From NCBI GenBank assembly GCA_963701955.1, contig OY969694.1, forward strand, positions 2,108,001-2,172,000: a DNA stretch of 64,000 bases, given 5' to 3'. Under the pieces are notes generated by a model, which was not told the origin of the DNA, ran no database searches, and saw only the letters and a program-made list of their open reading frames with translations. Below, in pieces: positions 35,196 to 43,411 of the stretch. The position numbers and the translations under genes are program-made. Origin of the DNA: Bog-473 sp963701955 (GTDB taxonomy: Bacteria > Actinomycetota > Acidimicrobiia > Acidimicrobiales > RAAP-2). The stretch's first letter is position 1. Each line of letters opens with the position of its first letter.

Positions 35196-35963
35196 ATGTC
35201 CGGCTCGAAAGCCAAGCCACGACTCTCTCCTCGCTGGTTCATCCGGGGATTCTGGTTCGCCCATCGCCGTCTGTACCGTCTGACCGGTGGTCGTCTGGGG
35301 CTGTGGCGGCCGAAGCCGAACGGCTGGGGCGTCATGCGCCTCAACACGGTCGGCCGGCGGACCGGCCTCGAACGCAGCGTCATGGTCGGCTACTTCCAAG
35401 ATGGGCCGAACCTCGTCACCATGGCCATGAACGGCTGGGGCGAGGGCGAGCCGGCATGGTGGCTGAACCTGCAGGCCCACCCCGACATAGAGGTCGATCT
35501 TGCCGACGGGCCACGTCGGGTCACGGCCCGGGCGGCTGAAGGGGAGGAGCGGGAGCGTCTGTGGTCACGGTGGCGAGAGATCAACAAGGACCTGGATGCC
35601 TACGCCGCGCGCCGCTCAACGGAGACCGCGGTTGTGGTCTTGGAACCGGTGCCCACAATCGGGGGTCCTCGGTCAATGGGCACTCTCGCGATGATGAAGG
35701 CCGCTGTCGCGAGGCGCTACGGTCCCCCTGAGGTCGTGCACGTCACGGACGTCCTCCGGCCGGTACCGGATTCAGACGAATTGCTCGGTGCGCGTCCACG
35801 CGACGACAGTCAACCGGACCGACTGCGGATTTCGAGCCGCTCGCCCGTGGTTCATCCGGGCGTTCACCGGGCTGACAAAGCCAAAGCGATCCATCCTCGG
35901 CAACGAGTTCGCGGGGGTCGTCGAGGCGATCGGTCCCGATGTCAGCCGCTTCTCCGTCGGTGA
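35196..35963 (+). CDS. Deazaflavin-dependent nitroreductase-like protein, running into the next gene
   Basis: Residues 1-150 match the F420-dependent nitroreductase/Ddn family (TGGRLGLWRPKPNGWGVMRL, NTVGRRTGLERSVMVGYFQD, WWLNLQAHPDIEVDLADG). These split-barrel enzymes reduce substrates with F420H2. The start has a good site (GAAGGAG, six bases). The frame has no stop at the normal end (LEPV, about residue 152) but continues through PTIGGPRSMGTLA into the first 31 residues of the quinone oxidoreductase, then goes out of frame and stops at 35963. It is either a true fusion whose second half was frameshifted, or a gene that lost its stop. Confidence 0.75.
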   Translation: MSGSKAKPRLSPRWFIRGFWFAHRRLYRLTGGRLGLWRPKPNGWGVMRLNTVGRRTGLERSVMVGYFQDGPNLVTMAMNGWGEGEPAWWLNLQAHPDIEVDLADGPRRVTARAAEGEERERLWSRWREINKDLDAYAARRSTETAVVVLEPVPTIGGPRSMGTLAMMKAAVARRYGPPEVVHVTDVLRPVPDSDELLGARPRDDSQPDRLRISSRSPVVHPGVHRADKAKAIHPRQRVRGGRRGDRSRCQPLLRR

Positions 35964-36654
35964 CGGAGTCTTCGGCTACGACGATACCCGATTCGGATGT
36001 CACGCCGAGTATCTCTCCATCGGCCAGGACGCAGCGGTAGCGAAGATGCCGAGTGATCTGGATTTCAAGGTGATGGCGCCGGCGACGGAGGGATCGCACT
36101 ACGCCCTCGCCTACATCCGAGCTGCCGACGTCCACGACGGCAGCGAGGTCCTCGTCTACGGTGCCACGGGTGCCATCGGTTCGGCTGCCGTGCAGATCTG
36201 CAAGAGCCTAGGAGCTCGGGTGACGGCGGTGTGCGGCAGCGAACAGGTCGACCTCGTCGCCAGACTTGGCGCCGTCCGTGTCATCGACCGAACGGCCACG
36301 GACTTCACCGCCGATACCCAGCGGTATGACCTCGTCTTCGACGCAGTCGGCAAGTGCTCGTTCTGGCAATGCAGGAAGCTTCTAAAGCCCCGCGGTATCT
36401 GGACGTCGACGGACCTCGGCCCGCTGTCACAGAACCCGCTGCTTGTGGTCGCGACCCGCTTCTCACGGGGTCGACGGGTGCGCTTCCCCATCCCGAGGAT
36501 CGACCAGGAAGCGGTCGAATACCTGAAGGGACTCATCGAGTCGCACCAGTTCACGCCGGTCCTCGATCGCACCTATCCGCTTCAGAAGATCGTTGATGCG
36601 TATATGTATGTGGAGTCGCAGCAAAAGATCGGCAACGTCGTCATCACTGTGTAG
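35694..36654 (+). pseudogene. NAD(P)-dependent quinone oxidoreductase/alcohol dehydrogenase (MDR), one-base frameshift
   Basis: The N-terminus MKAAVARRYGPPEVVHVTDV reads in frame 35694, then moves by one base at CTCGGTGCG (35784-35792), where an extra G is apparent. The remainder (VHATTVNRTDCGFRAARP, NEFAGVVEAIGPDVSRFSVG, YGATGAIGSAAVQICKSLGA as the NADPH Rossmann motif, SDLGPLSQNPLL, QQKIGNVVITV at the end) is complete. Corrected length is 319 residues, normal for zinc-free MDR enzymes. It may be non-functional, or the extra base may be a sequencing error. Confidence 0.82.
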
Positions 36655-36805
36655 GAAGCCCCCCCTGTGTCTTAAGGCTGTCTGGCGGAGTATCCCCATA
36701 CGCCGGGAGTGTGGCCATCTCCCAATTGGGGAGAGGTCTGTTGCCGCCCTGTTCCGAGCGGCGACAACAGCCCATTCAAAGGATGATCGGGGTTACGGTC
36801 ATGCC

Positions 36806-37477
36806 GTGTGCTTCTCCCCGGAGGGCGACGTCGCTGGCGGTCTTATCGTCACGGCCATAAGCGTTGATACGTGCCGGCATGTGCGCGGCCGCAGGGAGTA
36901 CTTGCTCCTTGCGGCGCTGCCGCTCGTCCTTGGGGTACATCTCTTAGTCGAATCATTGGTCTGGTGGCAGCTGCGCGGCGATATTCCACACCAGATCGGT
37001 CGAGCCGCCACCTGGCTCTACTTGCTCATCGCCCTTGTTGTGGTGCCCGTCCTCGTGCCAGTTGCCGTGATGATGCTTGAGCCCACGCGACGTCGGCGGC
37101 TCACGATCGCGCCCTTCGTCGTCGTCGGCATCGCAGTAGCCGTAGTGCTTCTCGTGACGATGCTTCATGGCCCCGTCACCGTCAGACTCGGTTCCTATCA
37201 TCTTGGCTACAGCGTCGGTCTTCACGACGGGTTCTTAGTCGTCGGGTTGTACGTCGTCGCCACCTGCGGGTCCCTTTTGATGTCCGGCTACCGCGACATT
37301 GTGATCTTCGGCATCGCCAACGTCGTTGCGGTCGTCATCCTCGCTCGATTGACTGCAGACGGGTTCACATCGTTGTGGTGTTTCTATGCCGCTCTGACTT
37401 GCGGCGCCATTTGCCTGCATATGCGCTACGGAAAGCCGCACCGAGCACATCCGTACACGTTCGAAACTACGACTTGA
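36806..37477 (+). CDS. Six- to seven-helix membrane protein, DUF6629-like
   Basis: 223 residues from a GTG. The start CFSPEGDVAGGLIVTAISVD and the following HVRGRREYLLLAALPLVLGV, ESLVWWQL and ATWLYLLIALVVVPVLVPVA match a family of small actinobacterial integral membrane proteins (DUF6629-like) whose function is unknown. At least six hydrophobic helices are visible and the C-terminus is cytosolic and basic. Codon use is less GC-rich than in the core genes. Confidence 0.7.
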   Translation: MCFSPEGDVAGGLIVTAISVDTCRHVRGRREYLLLAALPLVLGVHLLVESLVWWQLRGDIPHQIGRAATWLYLLIALVVVPVLVPVAVMMLEPTRRRRLTIAPFVVVGIAVAVVLLVTMLHGPVTVRLGSYHLGYSVGLHDGFLVVGLYVVATCGSLLMSGYRDIVIFGIANVVAVVILARLTADGFTSLWCFYAALTCGAICLHMRYGKPHRAHPYTFETTT

Positions 37478-37590
37478 CCCGGCATTGCCGACCTGAGCCG
37501 TTTTGGGTTCGCCCGTTGCTGTCGGCGGAAGTGCGGGTGAGTTCCCGAACGCCGGTCTGCGGGGCAGCCTCAGCCATATGATCGGGGCTG

Positions 37591-37779
37591 GTGAAACGTG
37601 CTCGTCCCCGCCTGGAGGGAACTGGAAGGACGGGTCAGATTCTCGTCGTGGTCCTCGTTCTTCTTCTGGCGCTCGGTGCTGGCATCATCATGATTGAACG
37701 GTATAAGGACGATCGCAGCCCCCACACGTCGACCAGCACCACGACAACGCCTCCGGTGCATCGTGGCGTGGCCCCTTAG
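37591..37779 (+). CDS. Small single-pass membrane protein, doubtful
   Basis: 62 residues: a basic start (MKRARPRLEGTGRTG), a hydrophobic helix ILVVVLVLLLALGAGIIMI, then a threonine-rich external tail. The topology is sensible but there is no recognisable family and no clear ribosome site. Confidence 0.4.
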   Translation: MKRARPRLEGTGRTGQILVVVLVLLLALGAGIIMIERYKDDRSPHTSTSTTTTPPVHRGVAP

Positions 37780-37882
37780 CGTCTTGAGGTCCGACTATGG
37801 GAAGCGTCCCAGTTCGCCGGGTCGGTGCGCCGTCCTGATCCCATCGAGGCGCTACTCGGCAAGCCTTCTGTAGCTTTTGATC

Positions 37883-38389
37883 ATGAACGACTACCTCAGG
37901 GCGATCTACGGCGACCCATGTCGCGGGTGTGGTTACGACTGGTCCCACGATCCCGTCACTTGTGACGGGATCGTGGTCGGCGCCCCTGCTCGGTTCGAAG
38001 CCGTCCTTGCTGGTCGGGGAAAGCGAGAACCGTGCGGAGAGTTGCAATGGAACGCAACCGCATATGTGACCCATCTCGCCGATGTGGTGCGGATATGGTC
38101 CGACCGAGTCGCCGCCGCTGCTCTCGGGAGCTCCGATCCGGTCGTCCCCTTCGACGAGGACGCGTTGGGGACGGCGCGTGGCTATCTCGACCTGCCACTC
38201 ACTGGTGGTCTTTGGGCATTGGGTCGAGCTGTCGGCGACTGGAAGGCCGCCGAGACGCTTGCCGATCCAATGCGGACCACTCTGAACCATCCCGAGCAGG
38301 GTGTTCTGAGCTTGGACGAGGTCCGCCGGATACTGGCTCATGAGGCCGAACACCACTTCGCCGACTTGATGGTCATTGTCACGACTTGA
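37883..38389 (+). CDS. DinB-like / mycothiol-dependent maleylpyruvate isomerase-fold protein
   Basis: 168 residues. CRGCGYDWSHDPVTCDGIV at the start is followed by helices including ELQWNATAYVTHLADVVRIW and, at the end, LSLDEVRRILAHEAEHHFADL. The pattern (an early metal-binding His in AYVTHLADV and late HEAEHH) is that of DinB four-helix metal proteins. Proteins of this kind use small thiols or act in detoxification. The gene overlaps the following kinase gene region only if the kinase's long start is used. Confidence 0.6.
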   Translation: MNDYLRAIYGDPCRGCGYDWSHDPVTCDGIVVGAPARFEAVLAGRGKREPCGELQWNATAYVTHLADVVRIWSDRVAAAALGSSDPVVPFDEDALGTARGYLDLPLTGGLWALGRAVGDWKAAETLADPMRTTLNHPEQGVLSLDEVRRILAHEAEHHFADLMVIVTT

Positions 38390-38415
38390 CATTCGTCCCG
38401 GTACACGGTCGCTCC

Positions 38416-39222
38416 ATGCGGAATAGTCCGCAGATGAGCGCTCCCGAAGTACCACTTCCTGGTGGGAAGTTGAACCGGGTTGTACGGGTAGGCAATACCG
38501 TGCGTCGCAGAGCGGGTCCATGGAGTCCGACGATCCACGCGCTCCTTCACCACGTGCGCTCAAGGGGTTTCTGCTTCGCTCCAGAGCCGCGTGGCTTCGA
38601 CGAGGAGGGTCGCGAGGTCCTCGAATACATCCCGGGCGACACCGTCGGTGACGCCTATCCCTGGCCGAGGTGGGTGTGGAGCGAGGCTCTCCTCGAACAG
38701 GTAGGTCGAGCAACGGCGGAGTACCACGAGGCTGTAGCGGATTTCGTTCCTCCTGAACCGGTGACTTGGCAACTGCCGCCGATCAGCAACTCGCCGCTCG
38801 CCTGCCACCACGACCTTGCTCCCTACAACGCGGTGACCCAAGACGGCGAGCTTGCGGCGTTCATTGACTGGGATCTCGCTGGCCCTGGATCTGTCCAGAG
38901 CGAGGTTGCGTTCATCGCCTGGCAGTGGGTGCCACTACTGCCACCTGAGGACACTCGGGACTTTGATTGGGCCGAACCACCCGATGTGGGCCGACGCCTT
39001 CAGATCCTGCTCGACAGCTACGGCCTCCAAGACCGCTCTGACTTCATCGATCGCGTGATTGACCGAGTCGTCCTCCAGTACGAGGGAATCGCTGCCCGCG
39101 CGGCGCAGGGGATCGCTGGATACGTCCAGATTGTGCGCGAAGGCCACGTCGAACAGATGATGAGGACGGCTGACTACCTCAGATCGGCCCGAAGTCAACT
39201 TCAGGCCCTCATCACCCCGTAA
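38416..39222 (+). CDS. Aminoglycoside phosphotransferase-family kinase
   Basis: 268 residues. The Brenner motif LACHHDLAPYNAVTQDGELA contains the catalytic Asp (HxDxxxxN) and the metal-binding motif is AAFIDWDLAGPG. The N-terminal lobe has VVRVGNTVRRRAGPWSPTIH. The family includes aminoglycoside, macrolide, choline and fructosamine kinases. Nothing identifies the substrate, so resistance should not be assumed. The start at 38416 was chosen over 38386 and 38434 and is not certain. Confidence 0.8.
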   Translation: MRNSPQMSAPEVPLPGGKLNRVVRVGNTVRRRAGPWSPTIHALLHHVRSRGFCFAPEPRGFDEEGREVLEYIPGDTVGDAYPWPRWVWSEALLEQVGRATAEYHEAVADFVPPEPVTWQLPPISNSPLACHHDLAPYNAVTQDGELAAFIDWDLAGPGSVQSEVAFIAWQWVPLLPPEDTRDFDWAEPPDVGRRLQILLDSYGLQDRSDFIDRVIDRVVLQYEGIAARAAQGIAGYVQIVREGHVEQMMRTADYLRSARSQLQALITP

Positions 39223-39404
39223 CCCAGTTCGCCGGGAGCGGGGCGATGGTTGCGTGGCCCAGGGTGCCGCCGGCAATCAGAATCCCTCCACATCAGCATG
39301 GCGACGCGGCTGGCCACAGATGTCTATGCCGTTGGTGCCGGAGACCAGCTTCCCATCCGCTCGCGGCCGACCATATGGGACTCCCTTGGGTGGGCATCCA
39401 AAGA

Positions 39405-41048
39405 TCAAGAAGATGCTGAGGCCACGCCGACGACAGGGGCGGCGAGGCTCTTGCCGCCCATCGACCCAAAATACGCGGCGTTGCCGTAGTTGAAGATGCC
39501 CCCGTCGGAGGCCACGAGCCAATAGCCGCCACCATCCGGTGTTGCCGCCATGTCCACGGCGGGCTTGTTTAGGGGTACGGAGCCGGCAGAACCCAAGAAC
39601 CCGGCTGAGCCGTAGGTGAAGATGCCGCCGTCGGCCGCCACCAGCCAGTAGCCCTGGCCGTCGGGCGTGGTGGCCATGCCCACGACCGGCTTGTTGACCG
39701 GCTGGCCGCCCATCGACCCGTAGAACGCGGCGTCGCCGAAGCTGAAGATCCCGCCGTCGGAGGCGACCTCCCAGTAGCCCTGGCCGTCGGGCGTGGCGGC
39801 CATGCCCACGATCGGCTTGTTGAGCGGCTGGCCGCCCATCGACCCGTAGAACGCGGCGTCGCCGAAGCTGAAGATCCCGCCGTCGGAGGCGACCTGCCAG
39901 TAGCCCTGGCCGTCGGGCGTGGCGGCCATTCCCACGATCGGCTTGTTGAGCGGCTGGCCGCCCATCGACCCGTAGAACGCGGCGTCGCCGAAGCTGAAGA
40001 TCCCGCCGTCGGAGGCGACCTGCCAGTAGCCCTGGCGATCATCCGTGGCCGCCATGCCGATGATGGGCTTGTTGAGCGGCTGGCCGCCCATCGACCCGTA
40101 GAACGCGGCGTCGCCGAAGCTGAAGATGCCACCATCCGAGGCGACCTCCCAATAGCCGCTGCTCGAGGGCCACCATGAAGCGTGCCATGTCAGCGCGGCC
40201 AGTACCCCCTGTCCGACCTGACTGGGGTGGAAGTAGTCGAGCGTCGACACGTCCGCCGGGCTGAACTGGTAATCGAACGTGGCATAGCCATCCCACCGAC
40301 AGTTCGCGTATTGTCCGCACACCTGACTCAGTGCCGCGTTGTCGGCCTGTTCTTGAGTCACTACCTGCTGGCGTTGTGCTTCGGTGTTGGCGGTCGAGAG
40401 CATCGATTGACAGATGTTCCCCACAGACCACACGGTCTGGGCTACGGGGTTCCCATGCAACACCGACCAGAGTCCATAGATGTTCGGTATCGACGATACG
40501 AAAATGTGCGCGCCCGAGGGCAGACCCGACTCCAATGTCGACATCGTGGATTGAAAGGCCGTCGTGAACTGCGCCGTGGTAGTCATCGACGAGATTGATC
40601 CAGTGCAGACATCGTTCGCGCCGATGCCGATGGTCACGTACTGGGCCTGATGCGCCACCACGGCCTGTGTTTGGCTCAAGGTATCTGCGACCTTCGCGCC
40701 CGAGACCGAATCGTTGTACGCATGACCCGCGATCGCCGGATTCGTCGCCATGATGCGCTCGTAGTGGCTGTACACCCCATTGGCCGGGAACCCGTCGCCG
40801 GTGCTCCAGGAGTCCTCCGGATGCGCCCCGAAGGAGCAACAGTCATCGAAGGCCTGGCTGATTGAGTCCCCGATAGCAGCGATGCTGTTCGGAAGCGGGG
40901 GGGTCGCCACTGAGGCGTTGGCCACGGTCACGTGTCCCAGCGTCACCAATGCGATTGCCATGAAGACAGACACTCCCATCGTGATCCGCAGCCAGGTCGC
41001 CCCGTACTCGGAACCACCTCGAACCTCCGAGTGTCTTCTCGCTCTCAT
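39405..41048 (-). CDS. Secreted SGNH/GDSL hydrolase with six C-terminal GYW repeats
   Basis: 547 residues from the ATG at 41048. A signal peptide is evident (MGVSVFMAIALVTLGHVTVANA). The SGNH hydrolase domain (about 50-300) carries the nucleophile in AIGDSISQAF, block III in GIGANDVC and the catalytic His in LDYFHPS. Residues 298-547 are six 40-42-residue repeats of the type GYWxVASDGGIFSFGDAAFY, probably a beta-propeller or cell-surface binding module common in Acidimicrobiia. It likely acts on an extracellular ester or glycan. The upstream frame (to 41183) has no ribosome site. Confidence 0.88.
   Translation of the reverse strand: MRARRHSEVRGGSEYGATWLRITMGVSVFMAIALVTLGHVTVANASVATPPLPNSIAAIGDSISQAFDDCCSFGAHPEDSWSTGDGFPANGVYSHYERIMATNPAIAGHAYNDSVSGAKVADTLSQTQAVVAHQAQYVTIGIGANDVCTGSISSMTTTAQFTTAFQSTMSTLESGLPSGAHIFVSSIPNIYGLWSVLHGNPVAQTVWSVGNICQSMLSTANTEAQRQQVVTQEQADNAALSQVCGQYANCRWDGYATFDYQFSPADVSTLDYFHPSQVGQGVLAALTWHASWWPSSSGYWEVASDGGIFSFGDAAFYGSMGGQPLNKPIIGMAATDDRQGYWQVASDGGIFSFGDAAFYGSMGGQPLNKPIVGMAATPDGQGYWQVASDGGIFSFGDAAFYGSMGGQPLNKPIVGMAATPDGQGYWEVASDGGIFSFGDAAFYGSMGGQPVNKPVVGMATTPDGQGYWLVAADGGIFTYGSAGFLGSAGSVPLNKPAVDMAATPDGGGYWLVASDGGIFNYGNAAYFGSMGGKSLAAPVVGVASASS
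39408..40157 (-). repeat. Six tandem ~126-bp coding repeats
   Basis: The repeats encode GYW(E/Q/L)VASDGGIF... units. The first four units (in the protein) are nearly identical at DNA level, while the last two have diverged, which suggests recent expansion at one end by unequal recombination. Confidence 0.9.
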
Positions 41049-41501
41049 GGTCGTAACCCCCCGTCTCACACCGCCAAGTGACTTGTCGTTGCCCCAATGA
41101 CTCCTATCCCAGAACAGTGATTCACTCCGCGCAAGGGGCCAAGGTCCTCCGTTCGACCCGCCAGGATGGTCACCGCGGTTCATCCCTCAGCCTGGCCGGG
41201 TCTTCCGATGGTTCACTCGAAGCAGCTCCAGACGACCCACTGCCGCCCGCCGTGGGCGTAGACCGGGCGGTTCTCGCCCCCGGGGCGACCGCTGGTCTCG
41301 CGTGTCGGCGTGCCCCAACCACTTCGATGGCCTAACGGGTCTGCGGCAATTCGGAGGACCTCGAACCCCGCGTGAGTATCTTGGCTACCTCAATCGTGCA
41401 CCAGTTGCGCCGGGCGCCAAGACTGCCCCAGAACGCCTGTGTGCGGTTATGCGGGTGATCTGGCTCAAACAGCGGTCCTCCTCCGCCGGACCCGTGGAGC
41501 G
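41049..41501. other. Intergenic stretch without a convincing gene
   Basis: 453 bases between the SGNH hydrolase start and the UPF0158 stop. A plus-strand frame containing LRQFGGPRTPREYLGYL faintly resembles an IS110-type segment but is too short and unsupported. Confidence 0.45.
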
Positions 41502-42221
41502 TTAGTCCGACCGGCTCTGACCCGTTGCCGGAACTGCCGCAATGCCGGCTGAGGTCAGCCAGGAGCGCGCTCGTCCACGCTGGCGCTCCTCGCTGAAACA
41601 GAGGAAGCGCTCGCGATCCTCGGGCCAGCGGTCGATGACATCTCGGAAGCGACGAAAGGCTCCATGGCCTGTGATCGCAAGGGACAGAAGGTCCGCTCGA
41701 TTTCCTTCCAAGCCGGTGATGAAATCTTCCATGTCCCGATAGCCGTCTCGAGAGCCCTCGCAGCCGACATAGAGCCAGCGTTCGGGATCGTGGACATCAC
41801 CCAAGTCCTCGCCGGTCTCCTCGGCGTAGTCGATCGCGAATTCGGGCCAAACCTGACCCGTCACCAGATCGATACGCCCGTCGCCCGAGCTCCCGTCACC
41901 TTCGAGGATGAACGAGAGCTCATCCAACTCAATCGGAAGCGGGCGCAGCTCCGACACTGGTCCTTCCCCGAAGCTGGCCGAGAGCAGGGCCGCCAGATCG
42001 TCGTCGCCCTCCCAGCCCCGCTCTCGCAAGACGTCCGTACAGCGGCGGGCCAGCTCCCGCGCTCCAGCGACGTTCTCGGCCAGCGCCAAGAGAACGCCCT
42101 CTCCGGCAACTTGGGCGACGTCGGCGAGATCCAGAAGGCCGAGGGCACAGATCACGGCGGCTCCGTCGCCACGTGCGACAGCGCCGCGCAGCTCGTCGAG
42201 CGGACGACGGTTCGGACCCAT
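41502..42221 (-). CDS. UPF0158-family protein
   Basis: 239 residues from the ATG at 42221. The second half matches UPF0158: ELDELSFILEGDGSSGDGRI, then WLYVGCEGSRDGYRDMEDFI, AITGHGAFRRFRDVIDRWPE and ERQRGRARSWL. The function of this family is unknown. The first 100 residues are a helical extension (LDELRGAVARGDGAAVICAL). It is the last gene before the right end of the island and has a normal ORF length, so it is probably intact. Confidence 0.75.
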   Translation of the reverse strand: MGPNRRPLDELRGAVARGDGAAVICALGLLDLADVAQVAGEGVLLALAENVAGARELARRCTDVLRERGWEGDDDLAALLSASFGEGPVSELRPLPIELDELSFILEGDGSSGDGRIDLVTGQVWPEFAIDYAEETGEDLGDVHDPERWLYVGCEGSRDGYRDMEDFITGLEGNRADLLSLAITGHGAFRRFRDVIDRWPEDRERFLCFSEERQRGRARSWLTSAGIAAVPATGQSRSD

Positions 42222-42624
42222 GGACGGCGATGCTACGAGTCGGTGGACCAGATCGCCTCGGATTCGGGACGACCCTGCTGAGGGCATCCAGGCCGGGCCA
42301 TACCGCCCGGCCAACTCCATTGTGGGACTTCGGTCGGAGTCACGAAGCGGCCGTCAAGGGTTCACTTCGCCGGCCTTCGGCCGCCCTTGACTGCCGCTTA
42401 TCGGGAGCCTCGCCACTCGAAACGGCACAGCCGCAGGCGAGGCTCGGAAAATTAGACAAATAGTCAATTTCAACTCGCGCGAAATGGCGCGCAACGAAAC
42501 GAAACCACGGTTGTCGGCGGTAGCGAACGGTAACGACGATTCGTCGATTTATGTCGTCTGACCTGCAGGTACGCTAGTTACAGCCGTGTGACCTGGAGGA
42601 GCGAAAATCGCCCAGGCTCTGTTC
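42222..42624. other. AT-richer intergenic region ahead of attR, with nested hairpin
   Basis: GTCAAGGG (42353-42360) pairs with CCCTTGAC (42384-42391) and encloses a second hairpin CGGCC-TTC-GGCCG. The following 150 bases (42440-42600) are markedly less GC-rich than anything else in the window and contain no gene. This is where integrase arm sites or a transfer origin might be sought. Confidence 0.5.
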
Positions 42625-42681
42625 GGACGCAGAGGTCCCCGGTTCAAATCCGGGCAGCCCGACTCCAAAGTCCCTGGTCAG
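42625..42681 (+). repeat. attR of the genomic island (tRNA-Pro 3' fragment)
   Basis: The copy of the tRNA 3' half (GGACGCAG through GCAGCCCGA) is identical for 38 bases to 26653-26690, and the matching AAGTCCCTGGTCAG follows. The 5' half of a tRNA is absent, so this is not a second tRNA gene. Confidence 0.92.
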
Positions 42682-42688
42682 GGCGTAG

Positions 42689-43348
42689 CTACGCTCTCCA
42701 TCCGAACCCTCGCGAGTCTTCCCCCTGAGCGAGCACATGGACAACGGCCGCCTGCTCAGGTGATGGATCGCGCCACATTGTGGTCACCCTGGGCCCCCCG
42801 TCGGGAAGGTCGAACGCTCCGTAGACCGCGAAACCTACGGACTCATATCTCCGAAGATTGGCCGGATTTGTGGATTCGAGATACGCGGGCATGCGTACGG
42901 TGTCCAGGCGAACAAGCTTGTCCGCGAGGAGGCCCATTCCGAGACCGGAACCACGATGCTCGGTGTGTGTGCCGAGCAGACTGAGGTAGTAGTGGTCCTG
43001 ATGACGCGGGTGGGCGGCCTCGAAGCAATCGAACACATCCAAGACCAACTCGGCCCGTGCGCCCAACAACTCCCCGAGCATCGGTCCAAGCTGTGCTTCG
43101 TCAGATTCGGCCAGTTCAGGGCAACCAGGCGGCACCCACACCGATACGGCCTCACATGCCGGTGTCGTCCACACCCACTGACGAGGGAGCGCGCTGCGGA
43201 TCAACAGTTGGAACCGGGCGGCGTGCTGAACCTTGCGGCGCATCGGATCAGGAAACGCCCATCCCCACACGGGATCGAGCAAGAATGCTTCGACGAGTGT
43301 CTTCGTGATCCCGGCGGTGTCCTCAGAACCTGCAACGCGAGCCTGCAT
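42689..43348 (-). CDS. GNAT-family N-acetyltransferase
   Basis: 219 residues from the ATG at 43348. The acetyl-CoA-binding signature HTEHRGSGLGMGLLADKLVR (R/QxxGxG/A) is followed by AYLESTNPANLRRYESVGFA, the usual end of the fold. VSVWVPPGCPEL upstream is typical of the antibiotic/toxin-acetyltransferase-like branch. The substrate is unknown. It is the first gene beyond the attR repeat. Confidence 0.87.
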   Translation of the reverse strand: MQARVAGSEDTAGITKTLVEAFLLDPVWGWAFPDPMRRKVQHAARFQLLIRSALPRQWVWTTPACEAVSVWVPPGCPELAESDEAQLGPMLGELLGARAELVLDVFDCFEAAHPRHQDHYYLSLLGTHTEHRGSGLGMGLLADKLVRLDTVRMPAYLESTNPANLRRYESVGFAVYGAFDLPDGGPRVTTMWRDPSPEQAAVVHVLAQGEDSRGFGWRA

Positions 43349-43411
43349 CTCCAACCCCCGCGGTCATCGCTGTCCGAGGAGCCTACGCCGTAGGTGTCAC
43401 AGCTTCATCGG

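Larger units (their letters stand above)
26653..42681. mobile_element. 16-kb genomic island integrated in tRNA-Pro
   Basis: The boundaries are the direct repeats at 26653-26709 and 42625-42681. The integrase at 28367-29482 lies near the tRNA end, as is usual. Contents are insertion sequences, a toxin-antitoxin pair, cargo enzymes and many broken genes. Base composition is less GC-rich than the flanking core genes, for example around 36.6-39.2 kb and 42.4-42.6 kb. No replication, conjugation or phage structural genes are visible, so the island is probably a non-conjugative integrative element or the remnant of one. Confidence 0.85.

Noticed and set aside
37478..37590. Riboswitch or attenuator ahead of the small membrane protein
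   Set aside because: No recognisable aptamer or strong alternative hairpins could be found by eye.
38416..39222. Antibiotic resistance determinant
   Set aside because: The kinase fold covers many substrates and nothing in the sequence points to an aminoglycoside.
41302..41505. IS110-like fragment
   Set aside because: Only a short stretch (LRQFGGPRTPREYLGYL) faintly recalls the Transposase_20 domain; too weak to call.
42625..42662. Second tRNA-Pro gene
   Set aside because: Only the 3' half is present, with no acceptor 5' strand or D arm, so it is an att fragment.
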